A stretch of DNA of 46,827 nucleotides, taken from positions 94,135 to 140,961 of the forward strand of contig NW_003132366.1 in assembly GCF_000003605.2 (NCBI RefSeq). Direction: 5' to 3'. Below, piece after piece: positions 10,501 to 20,269 of this stretch. Position 1 is the first letter of the stretch; each line of letters begins with the position of its first letter. The notes under the pieces are model-generated. The model was not told the origin of the DNA. It ran no database searches and saw only the letters and a program-made list of their open reading frames with translations. The position numbers were made by a program, and so were the translations under genes. Origin of the DNA: Saccoglossus kowalevskii. Its lineage: Eukaryota > Hemichordata > Enteropneusta > Harrimaniidae.

Positions 10501-13500
10501 CAAAACGCCGTCGGGGCATTGTTTTTGGTTGAACAATTGTACAGACAACTAGCCTGGGTGTTAATTTATGCATAAACTTGAAGTAGTGAAATTTGAGCTG
10601 CTGCCCTGCAAAATTGACAGTTTTCAAGACGGCACTTTCTTCATAGTAAACAGATGTACCCGTAAACCAATTTTAACAGGAAACATAAGCATGGTTTAGA
10701 AGCTATTTTGTTTTTAAATCACTTTTGACCAAAAAAGCACATTTTTGTGCATATTTCAAACTACAGTGTCCATAAATAAAAAATACCAATAAAATTTTAA
10801 AATTCATACAATAAGCTTTCCGAAAATATATAGTTTTGTGGGCAAGGGAAGTCATCTTGGTTTCCTAGTTAACTAATTAAAATACGTGTCAGGTAAACTG
10901 CATCTCTACCTTAATCTTATCAGTGTACACTACTTAATTGTGTACAAGAGTGGGAAATCAAGGGCGGATAAATTGGGGTCTTGCCTGTTATATCATGATG
11001 TAATACAGAGGCTAAATAGCATTTGTTAAGATTATGTGACCTTACTCAAAATTAGAACTAACATAATCATAGAACATTATTCATTACATGAAATAAATCA
11101 GATGAGGACAACATGCACTGATGATAACGCCATTTTCAATGCCATTTGCATTACTCTGATGTGGCTATTCAAAATCTATTGCCCTCTAAAGATCTACATT
11201 GATCTCTTGATGTATTCTGCTCATATCTTCAGTCATTGGACGTAATAAAGCTTGCACTCGCAGACAGTCATGTGAGAACTGGTCATCGCTTGGCATTAGA
11301 GCAGAGAATATATAAAATATGTGAATCACCGAGTCATACCAAGTTGAAGAAACGATTGCAAGAGTTTGATATTAAGAAGTTGCAAGAAACTCCAAAGGTT
11401 CATTTATTTTGTTAATTTCTTAACCTTCATCACGTTCCACACACATTTTTCGTAAATTTGATCATGTAACATTACAGTGAATGGCGGAAACCTTTTAAAA
11501 ATTATATTTATTCTCCTTTCAAACTACAAATTCATCGGTCTCAGAACCTAAGTGCTAAGTACTTTACGTGGGACATTTGCAGATACAGTTGTTATTCTAT
11601 CCAAGATGGCCAACTAGCAGCCATTTTGTTGTCCGAAAATGTGGTATCTTGGATTTGATAAATTCAATGAATTCAAGATTTGTCCTGAGATGCATATTCG
11701 CTTGTATACCAGACCATGACTATTGGTGTCAATAAACTTTAACTGACGCTCCAAGTTGTGTATTTTCAAACATACAATGTATGTTAGTCACTTGGTACAC
11801 GTTCATTGTGTGACTTGTGCCTTGTTCCTACCAAATCGTAAAGTCCCTTAATTTTCTGCTATGAAAACATTGTTAGAAAGTGCATCATTGTGTAACACGA
11901 TAATAAATAAGCTGGTACACGCTTTTGATACTGGAGACATGTACTACCGGGTATACTTGCAAAAATTGTATAAATATAAAAAATTCCAAATACAATTATA
12001 AGTTTGTGACCATACAATGTATACTAAATTTCAAATTTAGAAGTCATTTAATAAATCTAATTTTTATTGATACTAGATTAGTCTATTATTCACTTTCAAT
12101 TACTGACCATACGCTACAATTATATTCAGAAACAATTTACCTGTGATTTGCATATTTAATTAGATTGCATATAGTATGCATGTAGCAATACATGTCCATA
12201 ACAACTAAATTTGTGGTACGACAAACTTGCAGCCATCTTCTTTTATCTTGGGCATGAATAACATTTTCTCTAATTACAACAGGGACTGTGTCATTAACAA
12301 TGCTTTATTTTTTATAAGTCAAAATGGCTGAAAAGCATTGTTTTTCTTTACACAGGTGATAATTTCTGGTAACATTCAACAAAATGATGTCGTCAAAGAA
12401 AGATTTTATGTTATTAAAATAAAAGGTGAAAATGGTGAGAAAGAGGAAGTTCTGACACCAAGAGTTGAAGATTTTGTCTTACACCATTACAAGCAGTCTG
12501 ACTACAATGAAGGTATGAGTGATACACTTACTACCGTAAAATCTGTATTAGAAGCCACAGCTTCTATTAAAATGGTACAATGCAACAGAAGGGATGCGGC
12601 TTCAATTAGAGCATCTACACATATGAGAAATGATGAATTTTTGATTCTCAATTATTCAAAAAGAATGGGTGTGACTTGTATTAGGGATGCGGCTTCAATT
12701 AGAGCATCTACACATATGAGAAATGATGAATTTTTGATTCTCAATTATTCAAAAAGGATGGGTGTGACTTTTATTAGGGATGCGGCTTCTAATACAGATT
12801 TTACGATACTGTAAACCACTTTTATTTTGCAAAAGACCAATTTTCATGAGTTTCAAAGTCATTGAAAATCATGCAATTTTGTACAATCAAAATTTCTTTT
12901 GCCACAGAATCCAGGTTTTTTCCGAAATTTTGATTTTCACGAATGCCATAAATCATTAAATTGCAAAAAATTTCGAACAGCGAAAATAAAACATTTTTAA
13001 TATTTGTTCATATCCTATCTGTATGCATGAGTTTTTTTTGTGCCAGATGATAGTTCCTTGTATTGATTGTCACTAAAGTTTGTAGCAATTTAGTAGAAGA
13101 AATATGTTTCGCACACTTAGCCAGCAATATCGTCCGCTAATTGGCTCACATAATACAGCTGTGTTGCATGAGGTGTTGATTTCTCAATTTTAGTTGATTG
13201 TTGTCAGATTTTAAGGCAACTGTGCATGCTGGCTTGGTGTATGATACATATTTGTGGCCACAGTCAATGTAACTGATGATGTGCATGTAAGTGTGTTATA
13301 GATACAGATATCATATATTTTAGAATCAATATATCAGGACTGTGTGACTGACATCGTTTTATTATGACAGTCGCAATTATTTGTAAGTAAGGTTTCCCCA
13401 AATTTGTAGTTAGTGAATCTTTCTCTGCCAATATCTTCCGCATTGATGTTTAGAAATAAAATAATCAAATCTGTAACAAAATTCTGGGTTGAAAATCGTA

Positions 13501-16500
13501 GAAACAGTAACCAGTAATTTTAAATGTTTCACCTCCTCCTGCAGTACAATTTAAATCATATACTGTTAAATACTTTATTTTAGCTAGAATTAATTTTCGC
13601 TGAAAAGACTTTATTGATGTTTTGTATAGAATTTTTCTTCTACTGATTTTTGGGTTGAATGTACAATATAGTAAAAAATGTATATTCGCTGGATTTTATT
13701 TTCACTGAATCATTCCTTCAACAAAAATATTGAACAAGAGAAAATATTCTACAGTATTCAACCTAATAACAAGACCTGTCTATCTTTTTCTCTTTTCTCC
13801 AATCAGTGTTACCAGTGAATTGTTTATTTGATTCTGTACAATTTTGAAATGTCAACTCTGATTGGTTAATATTGTTTGTTGTCCAGGTGTACATGGTGAG
13901 GGGTCTACATTTACAACTCTGATTGGTCTGTTAACATGGGATATTGTGTTCACTGATAGTGTTCCAGATGTCTTTAGATACCAGTTTCAGGTAAGAGGTT
14001 GTATATCACCAGATATATTTATATTTCAGTTTCAGGAGTTTTTAAAACGGGTGTGTACTAAAACTTTGTATCAATTACTTTCTACCAGATTGCACCTTCC
14101 TATGTATCTACTTTTAAAAAGAAAATGTGGCAAGTTGAGATCAGTATGCCATACATATATGCTGGATATTTTGTTTACCCCTTTGAACACCATAATTTTC
14201 TCACCAACATTTAGTGCAACATTTTGCTTATTTTATGATTTTTGATGTACATTTTTTGGCTAATTTGGATTGAATGGACAAAAATTTCCTTTGGCATTTG
14301 TGTTTTGATTAAAATTGTTGACAAAACATTGAAAAAAAATTGCATTGGTCAAGATAAGTGTCAGATTTGTGAAACCAAGTAACCGTGCTTATAATATTGG
14401 TATAATTATTGTATGTTGTTCTTTAAATGCTGCCATATCACATTTCTTTTAGCAGCTAAGTGGTCCATTTGACCTATTCCACCTTGATAAAAAATAAAAT
14501 GAATTGAAATGAAAATACCATTTTAATAATCTGTTTTTTCCGACAGTCCGGACCATTAGATTTCCGGAGAGATGATTTCTATCTGAATAGAAAAGACATG
14601 ATTGATACCAGATTAGATCTGATAAAGTCATCTGATATTGATACGATTCATGGTATGATAGACGAAACATGGAATGCACACGAAGGTGAACAATGTAGTT
14701 TGATTGACTGGACACTGTTCTCAAACGTAGATCATGTAAAGGTAAGTGATTGTTGTATTGAGGTTTAGGCCAAATTTACTAGATAGGGGCATGATTGTAA
14801 ATAGCTAAATGTACATATTCCATTAATATGAATACTACTGTATATTCTAGGTTAATATTGCATACCCCTAATCACTTTGTGTGTGATCTTGTTATTTTAA
14901 TTAAGTAACAAAGTGATGAATCAGATGCCAAGATCATGCCTGTTGGCAGTCACTTGGCTATGTACTTGATTCTTCGGCATATCGTATTTGCTATCAGAAT
15001 TGCACAGGTTTTCGAAAGTGGCTAAAAATTCATCAAAATCAAATATTTCTGACATTGTAGAACTGGAACTTAGTTGTGTATAAAACATATCTTATTTAAA
15101 TTAGGATGTACATTGAACATGATGGCCTTAATGCATGTAATTTTTTTTCCAAGATCAATTTCAAAATGACTGCTTTGGTTTTAGTAAATGCTGTTCCAGC
15201 ATCTGTGACATGCCTTTACCAATCACATTCTGCAAAAATAAACTGGTTCCAGTTTGTATCATGTCTGTCATATTAGTGTCAGTTATAATAGATGATGAAG
15301 ACATTTCTTACATCTGTTGACATACCACTATACTATCATCATATTAACCATTCCAACTTCAATTGAATCTGTTATTGCTTTTTTCGGCAATTGCATGAAA
15401 ATATTCTCTTTCACACATAAATCCACACTTTTCAACAGAATGTCTGGTATCACTTTGAAAAAAATTTGAAAAAGTATCAACGACTAGTTTTTTTTTTTTT
15501 GGCTCACATGCTTTAGATGCTATTGGATTGTAATAAAGCAAATGCAACACTAGCACAGTGAACGGAAAGTTCTCGTGGTTTTAATTTATGCTGTGGCTTG
15601 GTTCTTATTTCACCACTGTAGTGCTTTCACTGGCCCATTTTTGAGAAGCAGTTCAATCAGAAATATTTTTTTTTTTTCGCAATTCCTAATATAATACAAC
15701 TGTGTACATTGTGCTTATAGGGTTTAGCTGCCTGCATGGGTGGTGATATTATCAGCTCTATTGGGAAACGCATACTACGAGATCATCGTCATTGCCGGGG
15801 AGGTGTACCAGACTTAGTGGTTTGGAATACAGAAAATAAGACATTCAGGGTAAGACAATTTCAATGTTGTGACTGTAAACGATTGTAATATTTTACCGTA
15901 TATGGCAAGGATTCAATAATTATTATTCATGACATGATGTAATGTAAACCATTCAAACAATTGATTTAATAATTAAAAGTAATTTGAGAGCATTGGTTTC
16001 AAATTTTTTGATAGGCATATGTACTTTTACCAAAGAACCACAGAGAATTGTTCACTAATACGGTACAAAACTTTTTACAGATGAAAATCCTTAAAAATTA
16101 AACACTCAGGAAATATGACTTAGTTATATTGTTGCATAATACTTATTAATAAACATCTATCCTTTCCAGTAAATAACAATTAATGTTTTTCTTCAACATG
16201 CACACCACCAAAATAGTGCAGGCTTTTTTTTTTTTCATTATTTCACCACTGCACAGCGCCCTCTGTTGACAAATCATAATTTGTTTCTAGTTACGTGTTG
16301 TAGTAGATTATGATATTGTGCATTACATCACGTTCTCATTGGTTATTTGCTACCATGTGCACACAACATACAAAAAAGATTAAGTGTAAATCCAATATCC
16401 AATGTTTGACCACATTTGTAAGGATAGTTTAAACAATAAACCCATTATGATTCCAGAAATCCTAATCGCTTTCTTTGGTTATTTTTGCATGCCATTTGCT

Positions 16501-17353
16501 TGTTGGCTCCCGTGTCGCTAACCTTATGATAACCACGGATAACCTTTTTCTCAAGTGTATGAAGCACTGCATGTATATTTTTTTGTGTAATTTTTAGACG
16601 TTTCAGGGTCTTATAATTGAACTAAAGGATGCCGCACAGCCCATTATTACGTGATAACAGTGCTTGGATGGAGATGTATACTTGAATAATGGGCTTAATT
16701 GCGTCTCATTTATTATAGCTCACATCCCATCTTTGGCGTGTAAGTCAAACAATAATGAATCTCCCACAGCACCATATTGAATGAAGCGGAACACATTATC
16801 GCATCTAAACCCTACTTTGAATCCAATATGGTGCGGTAAGAGATTCACTATTGTAGTTATAAATCAACACGATCAGAATTAAACAAATTTAGTTAAATTT
16901 GGGGGCTTTTTGTTACATTTTTTTACATTATTGGTGATAGTGTAAAGCTATGATATCATAAACACCTCGAATTCTGATAGATTTAACACAAGCAATAATG
17001 AGCAGCAATGTACATTTCAGGAGAGAAAAAAAAAATGCAATCTCAATGTCTATCTTGGGCCTAGGATATTGGAATGTTTATATATTGTTTATTACAGGTT
17101 GTTGAAGTAAAGGGTCCCAATGATCGCCTTGCTCCCAAACAATTACTGTGGATAGATTATTTGAATTCTGTTGGTGCGACTGCAGAGGTTTGTTACGTCA
17201 CAGGTAAGCAGCAAGTTATGCAAATGTCACAGATTGCTCCCTACATTGGCCAACGTCATGTTTAGATACCGTAGAATACTTAAAATAACAGATTTGTTTT
17301 AATTATTTATTTCAGCTATTGGAGGAAAGAGAAAACGTGCAACCATTGACTGA
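4595..17353 (+). CDS. FAN1: FAN1, Fanconi-associated nuclease 1 (complete, 14 coding exons)
   Basis: Structure-specific nuclease (5' flap endonuclease and 5'-3' exonuclease) that acts in the nucleus on interstrand crosslinks, recruited by monoubiquitinated FANCD2, and that restrains triplet-repeat expansion through MLH1. Exons: 4595-5723, 6310-6450, 6912-7098, 7562-7699, 8035-8133, 8985-9119, 9770-9998, 11233-11397, 12356-12512, 13887-13990, 14547-14741, 15721-15849, 17098-17203, 17316-17353. All junctions are GT-AG and in phase, giving 2952 nt and 983 residues (human about 1017). Domains in order: UBZ zinc finger (59-79), SPYF motif (149-152), SAP-containing DNA-binding region (about 375-560), TPR-like helices (about 565-741), VRR-NUC nuclease (about 795-971). 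The catalytic set is intact: E798, D924, E939, K941. The gene converges with GATAD2. The donor of exon 8 (AAG|GTTCAT) is weak. Identity is very secure; exact ends of exon 8 and the 5' UTR are less so. Confidence 0.95.
4769..4831 (+). other. FAN1: FAN1 UBZ ubiquitin-binding zinc finger
   Basis: Residues C59, C62, H74 and C79 form a CxxC-x11-H-x4-C finger of the UBZ4 type. In FAN1 this finger binds monoubiquitinated FANCD2 and brings the nuclease to stalled forks. All four metal ligands are present. Confidence 0.9.
5039..5050 (+). other. FAN1: FAN1 SPYF motif (MLH1-binding type)
   Basis: Residues 149-152 read Ser-Pro-Tyr-Phe within the otherwise poorly conserved, low-complexity N-terminal region. 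In human FAN1 a SPYF motif in the same inter-domain region binds MLH1. Keeping exactly this tetrapeptide where the flanks have diverged suggests the MLH1 contact is ancient; binding here is inferred. Confidence 0.7.
5735..5863 (-). mobile_element. Family E MITE next to the FAN1 exon 1 donor
   Basis: In reverse orientation it matches the copies at 749-869 and 9516-9640 (shared CATGAAATTCGAACA, AATATGGGACTCATAGCAA). Its left end is about 10 bases past the exon 1 donor GT at 5724. The flanks are TAAA and TTTA, not a clean TTAA, which suggests an old copy. Confidence 0.65.
6912..7098 (+). other. FAN1: FAN1 SAP-domain exon
   Basis: Exon 3 encodes residues 424-486. The stretch [16 protein letters not shown], then [15 protein letters not shown], is the helix-turn-helix pattern of the FAN1 SAP domain, which contacts the DNA duplex. 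The exon before it (YVRLFQRK, then the [11 protein letters not shown] region) is the conserved start of the DNA-binding half. Confidence 0.85.
8408..8655. repeat. 118-bp tandem duplication in FAN1 intron 5
   Basis: Two nearly identical units begin at 8408 and 8526 (both ACTGATTTTGTAGAGAATCC), and the first bases of a third follow at 8645. The units differ by one inserted A near 'gtg(a)cccctgac', so the duplication looks recent. It is non-coding. Confidence 0.85.
9150..9205. repeat. 16-bp minisatellite (AAATTAATAAATGCAT)n
   Basis: About three copies of 'aaattaataaatgcat' followed by 'taataaataataaat', in FAN1 intron 6 just after exon 6. Confidence 0.7.
9516..9640. mobile_element. TTAA-flanked MITE, family E copy 2 (best preserved)
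   Basis: A 125-bp element in FAN1 intron 6 with TTAA at 9512-9515 and 9641-9644. Its GC-rich inverted ends (AGGGCGGCAGTCGTCGTGCC and GGCGACCACCGCGCT) stand out from the AT-rich intron. It is 130 bases upstream of exon 7. Confidence 0.8.
10017..10910. mobile_element. 894-bp TTAA-flanked element in FAN1 intron 7
   Basis: The ends are a 13-bp perfect inverted repeat (GGTAGAGATGCAG on the left, CTGCATCTCTACC on the right), flanked by TTAA at 10013-10016 and 10911-10914. The interior has no transposase ORF, so it is a non-autonomous piggyBac- or Kolobok-like element. It starts only 18 bases after the exon 7 donor at 9999. Confidence 0.8.
12591..12789. repeat. 93-bp tandem duplication in FAN1 intron 9
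   Basis: Units begin at 12591, 12684 and 12777 with GGGATGCGGCTTC; the third is only the first 13 bases. Because 93 is divisible by three, the FAN1 frame stays open from exon 9 through both units and would add a repeated 31-residue segment if the exon 9 donor were skipped, ending at a stop near 12812. The normal splice at 12512 joins to conserved FAN1 sequence, so this is intronic in the main transcript. Confidence 0.85.
13563..13754. mobile_element. TA-flanked palindromic MITE, family A
   Basis: A 192-bp element in FAN1 intron 9, flanked by TA at 13561-13562 and 13755-13756. The left end is CTGTTAAATACTTTATTTTA, and the right end is its imperfect inverse (AAAATATTCTACAG). Internal blocks 'attttcgctgaaaagac' and 'ttcactgaatcattccttca' recur at 1390-1560. 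TA flanks suggest Tc1/mariner-type mobilisation. Confidence 0.65.
13887..17203 (+). other. FAN1: FAN1 VRR-NUC nuclease domain (exons 10-13)
   Basis: Four exons encode a PD-(D/E)XK nuclease. E798 lies in HGEGSTF, D924 in [10 protein letters not shown], and E939 and K941 in [11 protein letters not shown]. The spacing of D924 to E939 (15) equals that of human D960 to E975. HCRGG just before the aspartate is also conserved. Nothing suggests loss of catalysis. Confidence 0.93.
16638..16853. repeat. Two adjacent hairpins (foldback repeat) in FAN1 intron 12
   Basis: Hairpin 1 pairs AGCCCATTATT (16638-16648) with AATAATGGGCT (16685-16695). Hairpin 2 pairs 16750-16780 with 16822-16853; both arms contain AATCTC and ACCATATTG or its inverse, with a loop of about 40 bases. 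This is probably a foldback transposon relic. Confidence 0.65.
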
Positions 17354-17392
17354 CATGTAAGAATACTGGAATCATGTGAAAAATAATTTGTA

Positions 17393-17398
17393 AATAAA
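17393..17398 (+). terminator. FAN1: FAN1 polyadenylation signal
   Basis: A canonical AATAAA lies 40 bases after the FAN1 stop codon, implying a very short 3' UTR. The T-rich run near 17411-17436 would suit a downstream element. Confidence 0.6.
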
Positions 17399-17399
17399 T

Positions 17400-20269
17400 A
17401 GTTTCATAAGGAATGTATTGTATTTATTTTTGTAGACAATAACGAATCTACATGCTTCAATGAAGTGTTGAATATTTCTTGCATTGACATCTGTCAGATC
17501 ACTGAATCGGCTATAAGAAATTTGCAAATTAACAATGTAGCAAACGAACTTCACCACTATTTATCTAGTGTGTGCACACAAGTCTTCATTATGGAACATA
17601 CTTTGTCTGACGCTTTTGATGTGGTACCTTGTTCCATAATGCAACAATTGGGCCATTTGAAAGACGCACAGGCCAGGAGCATTTTGTCAATAGCCCAACA
17701 TTAACAGGTTCTCCAGATATATAAATTAGCCACCTAGTTCTGACACGCATAGCTCAGGAACACCTTAATTACTGGTTTTAGTCCACAGTTCCATTTACTA
17801 TGTACTAGTATATTAAGACTTTAAACAAGTCTAGCAAAAAAGCTATCAAGGAACTTTAATAACTACAAGATGTTCAGACCAGACAGCAAAATTGGGTTTC
17901 TGCATCTAATGGTTATCATAAAAACAAAGGCAAGTTGCTAACTTTAGTAGAGGGCACATATCCACAAGATGTCACTGCAGGAGTAGTGTTTTCTTGGCTA
18001 TACCAAGACGAAGATGTCTAGAGCATAGCCAAAATATTAACTGGACAAACCCTCAACCCAGGTTTGTGGTACATTTCTTCTTTTTTGGCAGTTATAGTGA
18101 AAAATTCCTGCTGCAAGCTAGTAAACACAATAGTTCTATAGACTGTTCAACATTTTGATCATATTCACTGGGTTTTATGTTCACAAATTTCCAGATGAAA
18201 CTACTTCTGTTTACATGAAAATGAATTTACAGCGGGCAACAGCAATGCTCTTACCTTTGAATAATAAATGCCTGAATATTCATCAAACGCATTAGCCAGA
18301 TAGGAGAATTTTTTTTTTTCATTGCCAATCTGAGAATCTTGTAATGGCAAGTGCATGTACTCTTATTAAAGAATAGAATTCAAATAATAGTATAATACAA
18401 ACATTTATGTAATGTTTACTGGCACACCAGAGACGGGAAATTTTCTAGTTAGGCTATTAAAAAAAATTTGAAAATACAACTTTAAATATTATTGGATAAA
18501 ATTGAACCTCATTCTCCTACGATGACTGATACAAAGATAATGAAACAAAAAATGAAACAATTTTAAAAATTAAACATCTGTTTTTACAGTTGTCTGGTAT
18601 ACAATTTTGAGAATTTTCACCGATTTACATACAGCCTATCCTATCATCCCGACTGAGTTAATCACTAGTTCTTACACCAGCAGACAAGTACATAGAGGGT
18701 CCAGTAAAGTAGACCTGGTGGCTACACAAGAATTTTTTACTAAAGACTTTTCAATGAAACTTTTTTTTGCTAAAAAAAAATTAAAATTTCATTAGTTTCT
18801 TTGATCAACTCTATTTTTTTAACCTCTAAATTTAGACAAAACCTTGATGTTGTAACTGATAATTTTTAAAGCACATTATCAGAAATCACATGCAAAGCAT
18901 GTACTGTTATTATACCTATTCAAATGATTCGATTCAATGTCATTAAAATCTAAATTTGGGATGTATGGATGTTAGTTTATATTTTCCATATAGAAAACGG
19001 GCAGTAAAGGTTAATTCTACAAAATGTTGATTTCTTATTTGCTCCATTTAGTAGCACATGGGCTCGGGAATATTACAGGAATTTCCAAGGTCGAAAAATG
19101 TTACATTTCAATGATTCAGCATATATCAAATACAATTTTTGGTTTATATGTTATTTTATTGAAATGTGCTTCTAATAGAGTAAATATGGTATATTGATAC
19201 ATTGACCTAACAATACTGTAAATATAGTATTGAATAATGTACATTTTATTTATTCAACATAGGTTTGTCACCAAAGATTGTACAACCCTCATTCTTTGCA
19301 TATAACCTGTCTTTATGGTTAAAAACGTTTTTGGCCCTAAATAAAAAATTCCGTTATCTATTTTGGCAATAAACAAATGACAGAAACCTTATCAGTAATT
19401 CTCCCATCATTCACAGGAAATGTAACAAGTTTTTTTTTTTTTAATTGTATCAATAAATAACTAAAATCTGAGCTGATTTGAGCTACATAACATTGAAGCC
19501 AGAAATATGAAAATAACCCCCCCCCCCCCAAAAAAAAAATTCTTAAATTTCTTCCACCAAGAAATGAGAGCATAAATTAGGGGTGCTCTTGCAATTTCTC
19601 AGAGTGGGGGGGGGGGATTAAGCAAGATCAGATGTTCTTAATAATGGATAAATTGATTTGTCAATGCAACCTTGTATTTTTTTTATACATCACTGTGTAC
19701 AGTGTTGGAGTGAATGGACAAATGCAATAATTTGTTCAAATTTGAAGAAATTCACCAAAAGATATTTTATTTTCAGAATTGGTGCAATACAGTGACCACA
19801 AGGAAAATGTTCCTGTAGTGTTAAAAGTATAGAGTGAAATAAGCTGCCTTGTTTTATTTTTAATAAAGCTGCACTTGATACAGTAATAATAATCACAAGT
19901 TCACACAATTGCAACCAAAATTTAGTTTATGCTGCTTTGAAAACATTGTTCCTCGAATAATTATAATAAGAGAAAATTATCACTGCAGTAATCAATGATG
20001 GGCTAATTTGTTTGTAAAGTAGGGTGGGCAGAATTCTTTGCCTTTACATGGTCACTGAAACCTAATTCTCACTAGGACATGTTCGATTCCAACACTACAG
20101 GCGTTTAAATATTGAACCACCATAAATAAATTACGAATATCTATTTATAAACATCTTAATATCTAGAGACAAGGGATTTGTGAACTGTATAGCGTCTCCC
20201 AAGTCTCGAGTCAAAATTCCAAATCTTAACAGCGACTCCAGTTGTGCAGAAATTCACCAAATAAGGCAT
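17400..20269. other. Convergent intergenic region between FAN1 and GATAD2
   Basis: The tails of FAN1 (+) and GATAD2 (-) face each other here. The lower-coordinate part is unassigned, and the part next to 20269 is presumably GATAD2 3' UTR; AATAAA signals on the minus strand occur at 19853-19858 and nearby. Low-complexity tracts include C13A10 at 19517-19539 and G11 at 19606-19616. No gene is supported. A 79-codon ORF at 17465 lacks any recognised domain. Confidence 0.5.

Larger units (their letters stand above)
8985..11397 (+). other. FAN1: FAN1 TPR-like helical region (exons 6-8)
   Basis: Three exons (8985-9119, 9770-9998, 11233-11397; residues 565-741) encode alternating amphipathic helices, including [24 protein letters not shown] and the strongly conserved [15 protein letters not shown]. 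In FAN1 structures this region links the DNA-binding half to the nuclease and mediates dimer contacts. The introns between these exons carry several transposons. Confidence 0.85.

Noticed and set aside
13862-14245. 127-codon ORF
   Set aside because: Only 13887-13990 is real (FAN1 exon 10, in another frame); the rest is intron read-through.
17465-17704. 79-codon ORF after FAN1
   Set aside because: It follows the FAN1 poly(A) signal, has no acceptor in a useful phase and resembles no known protein.
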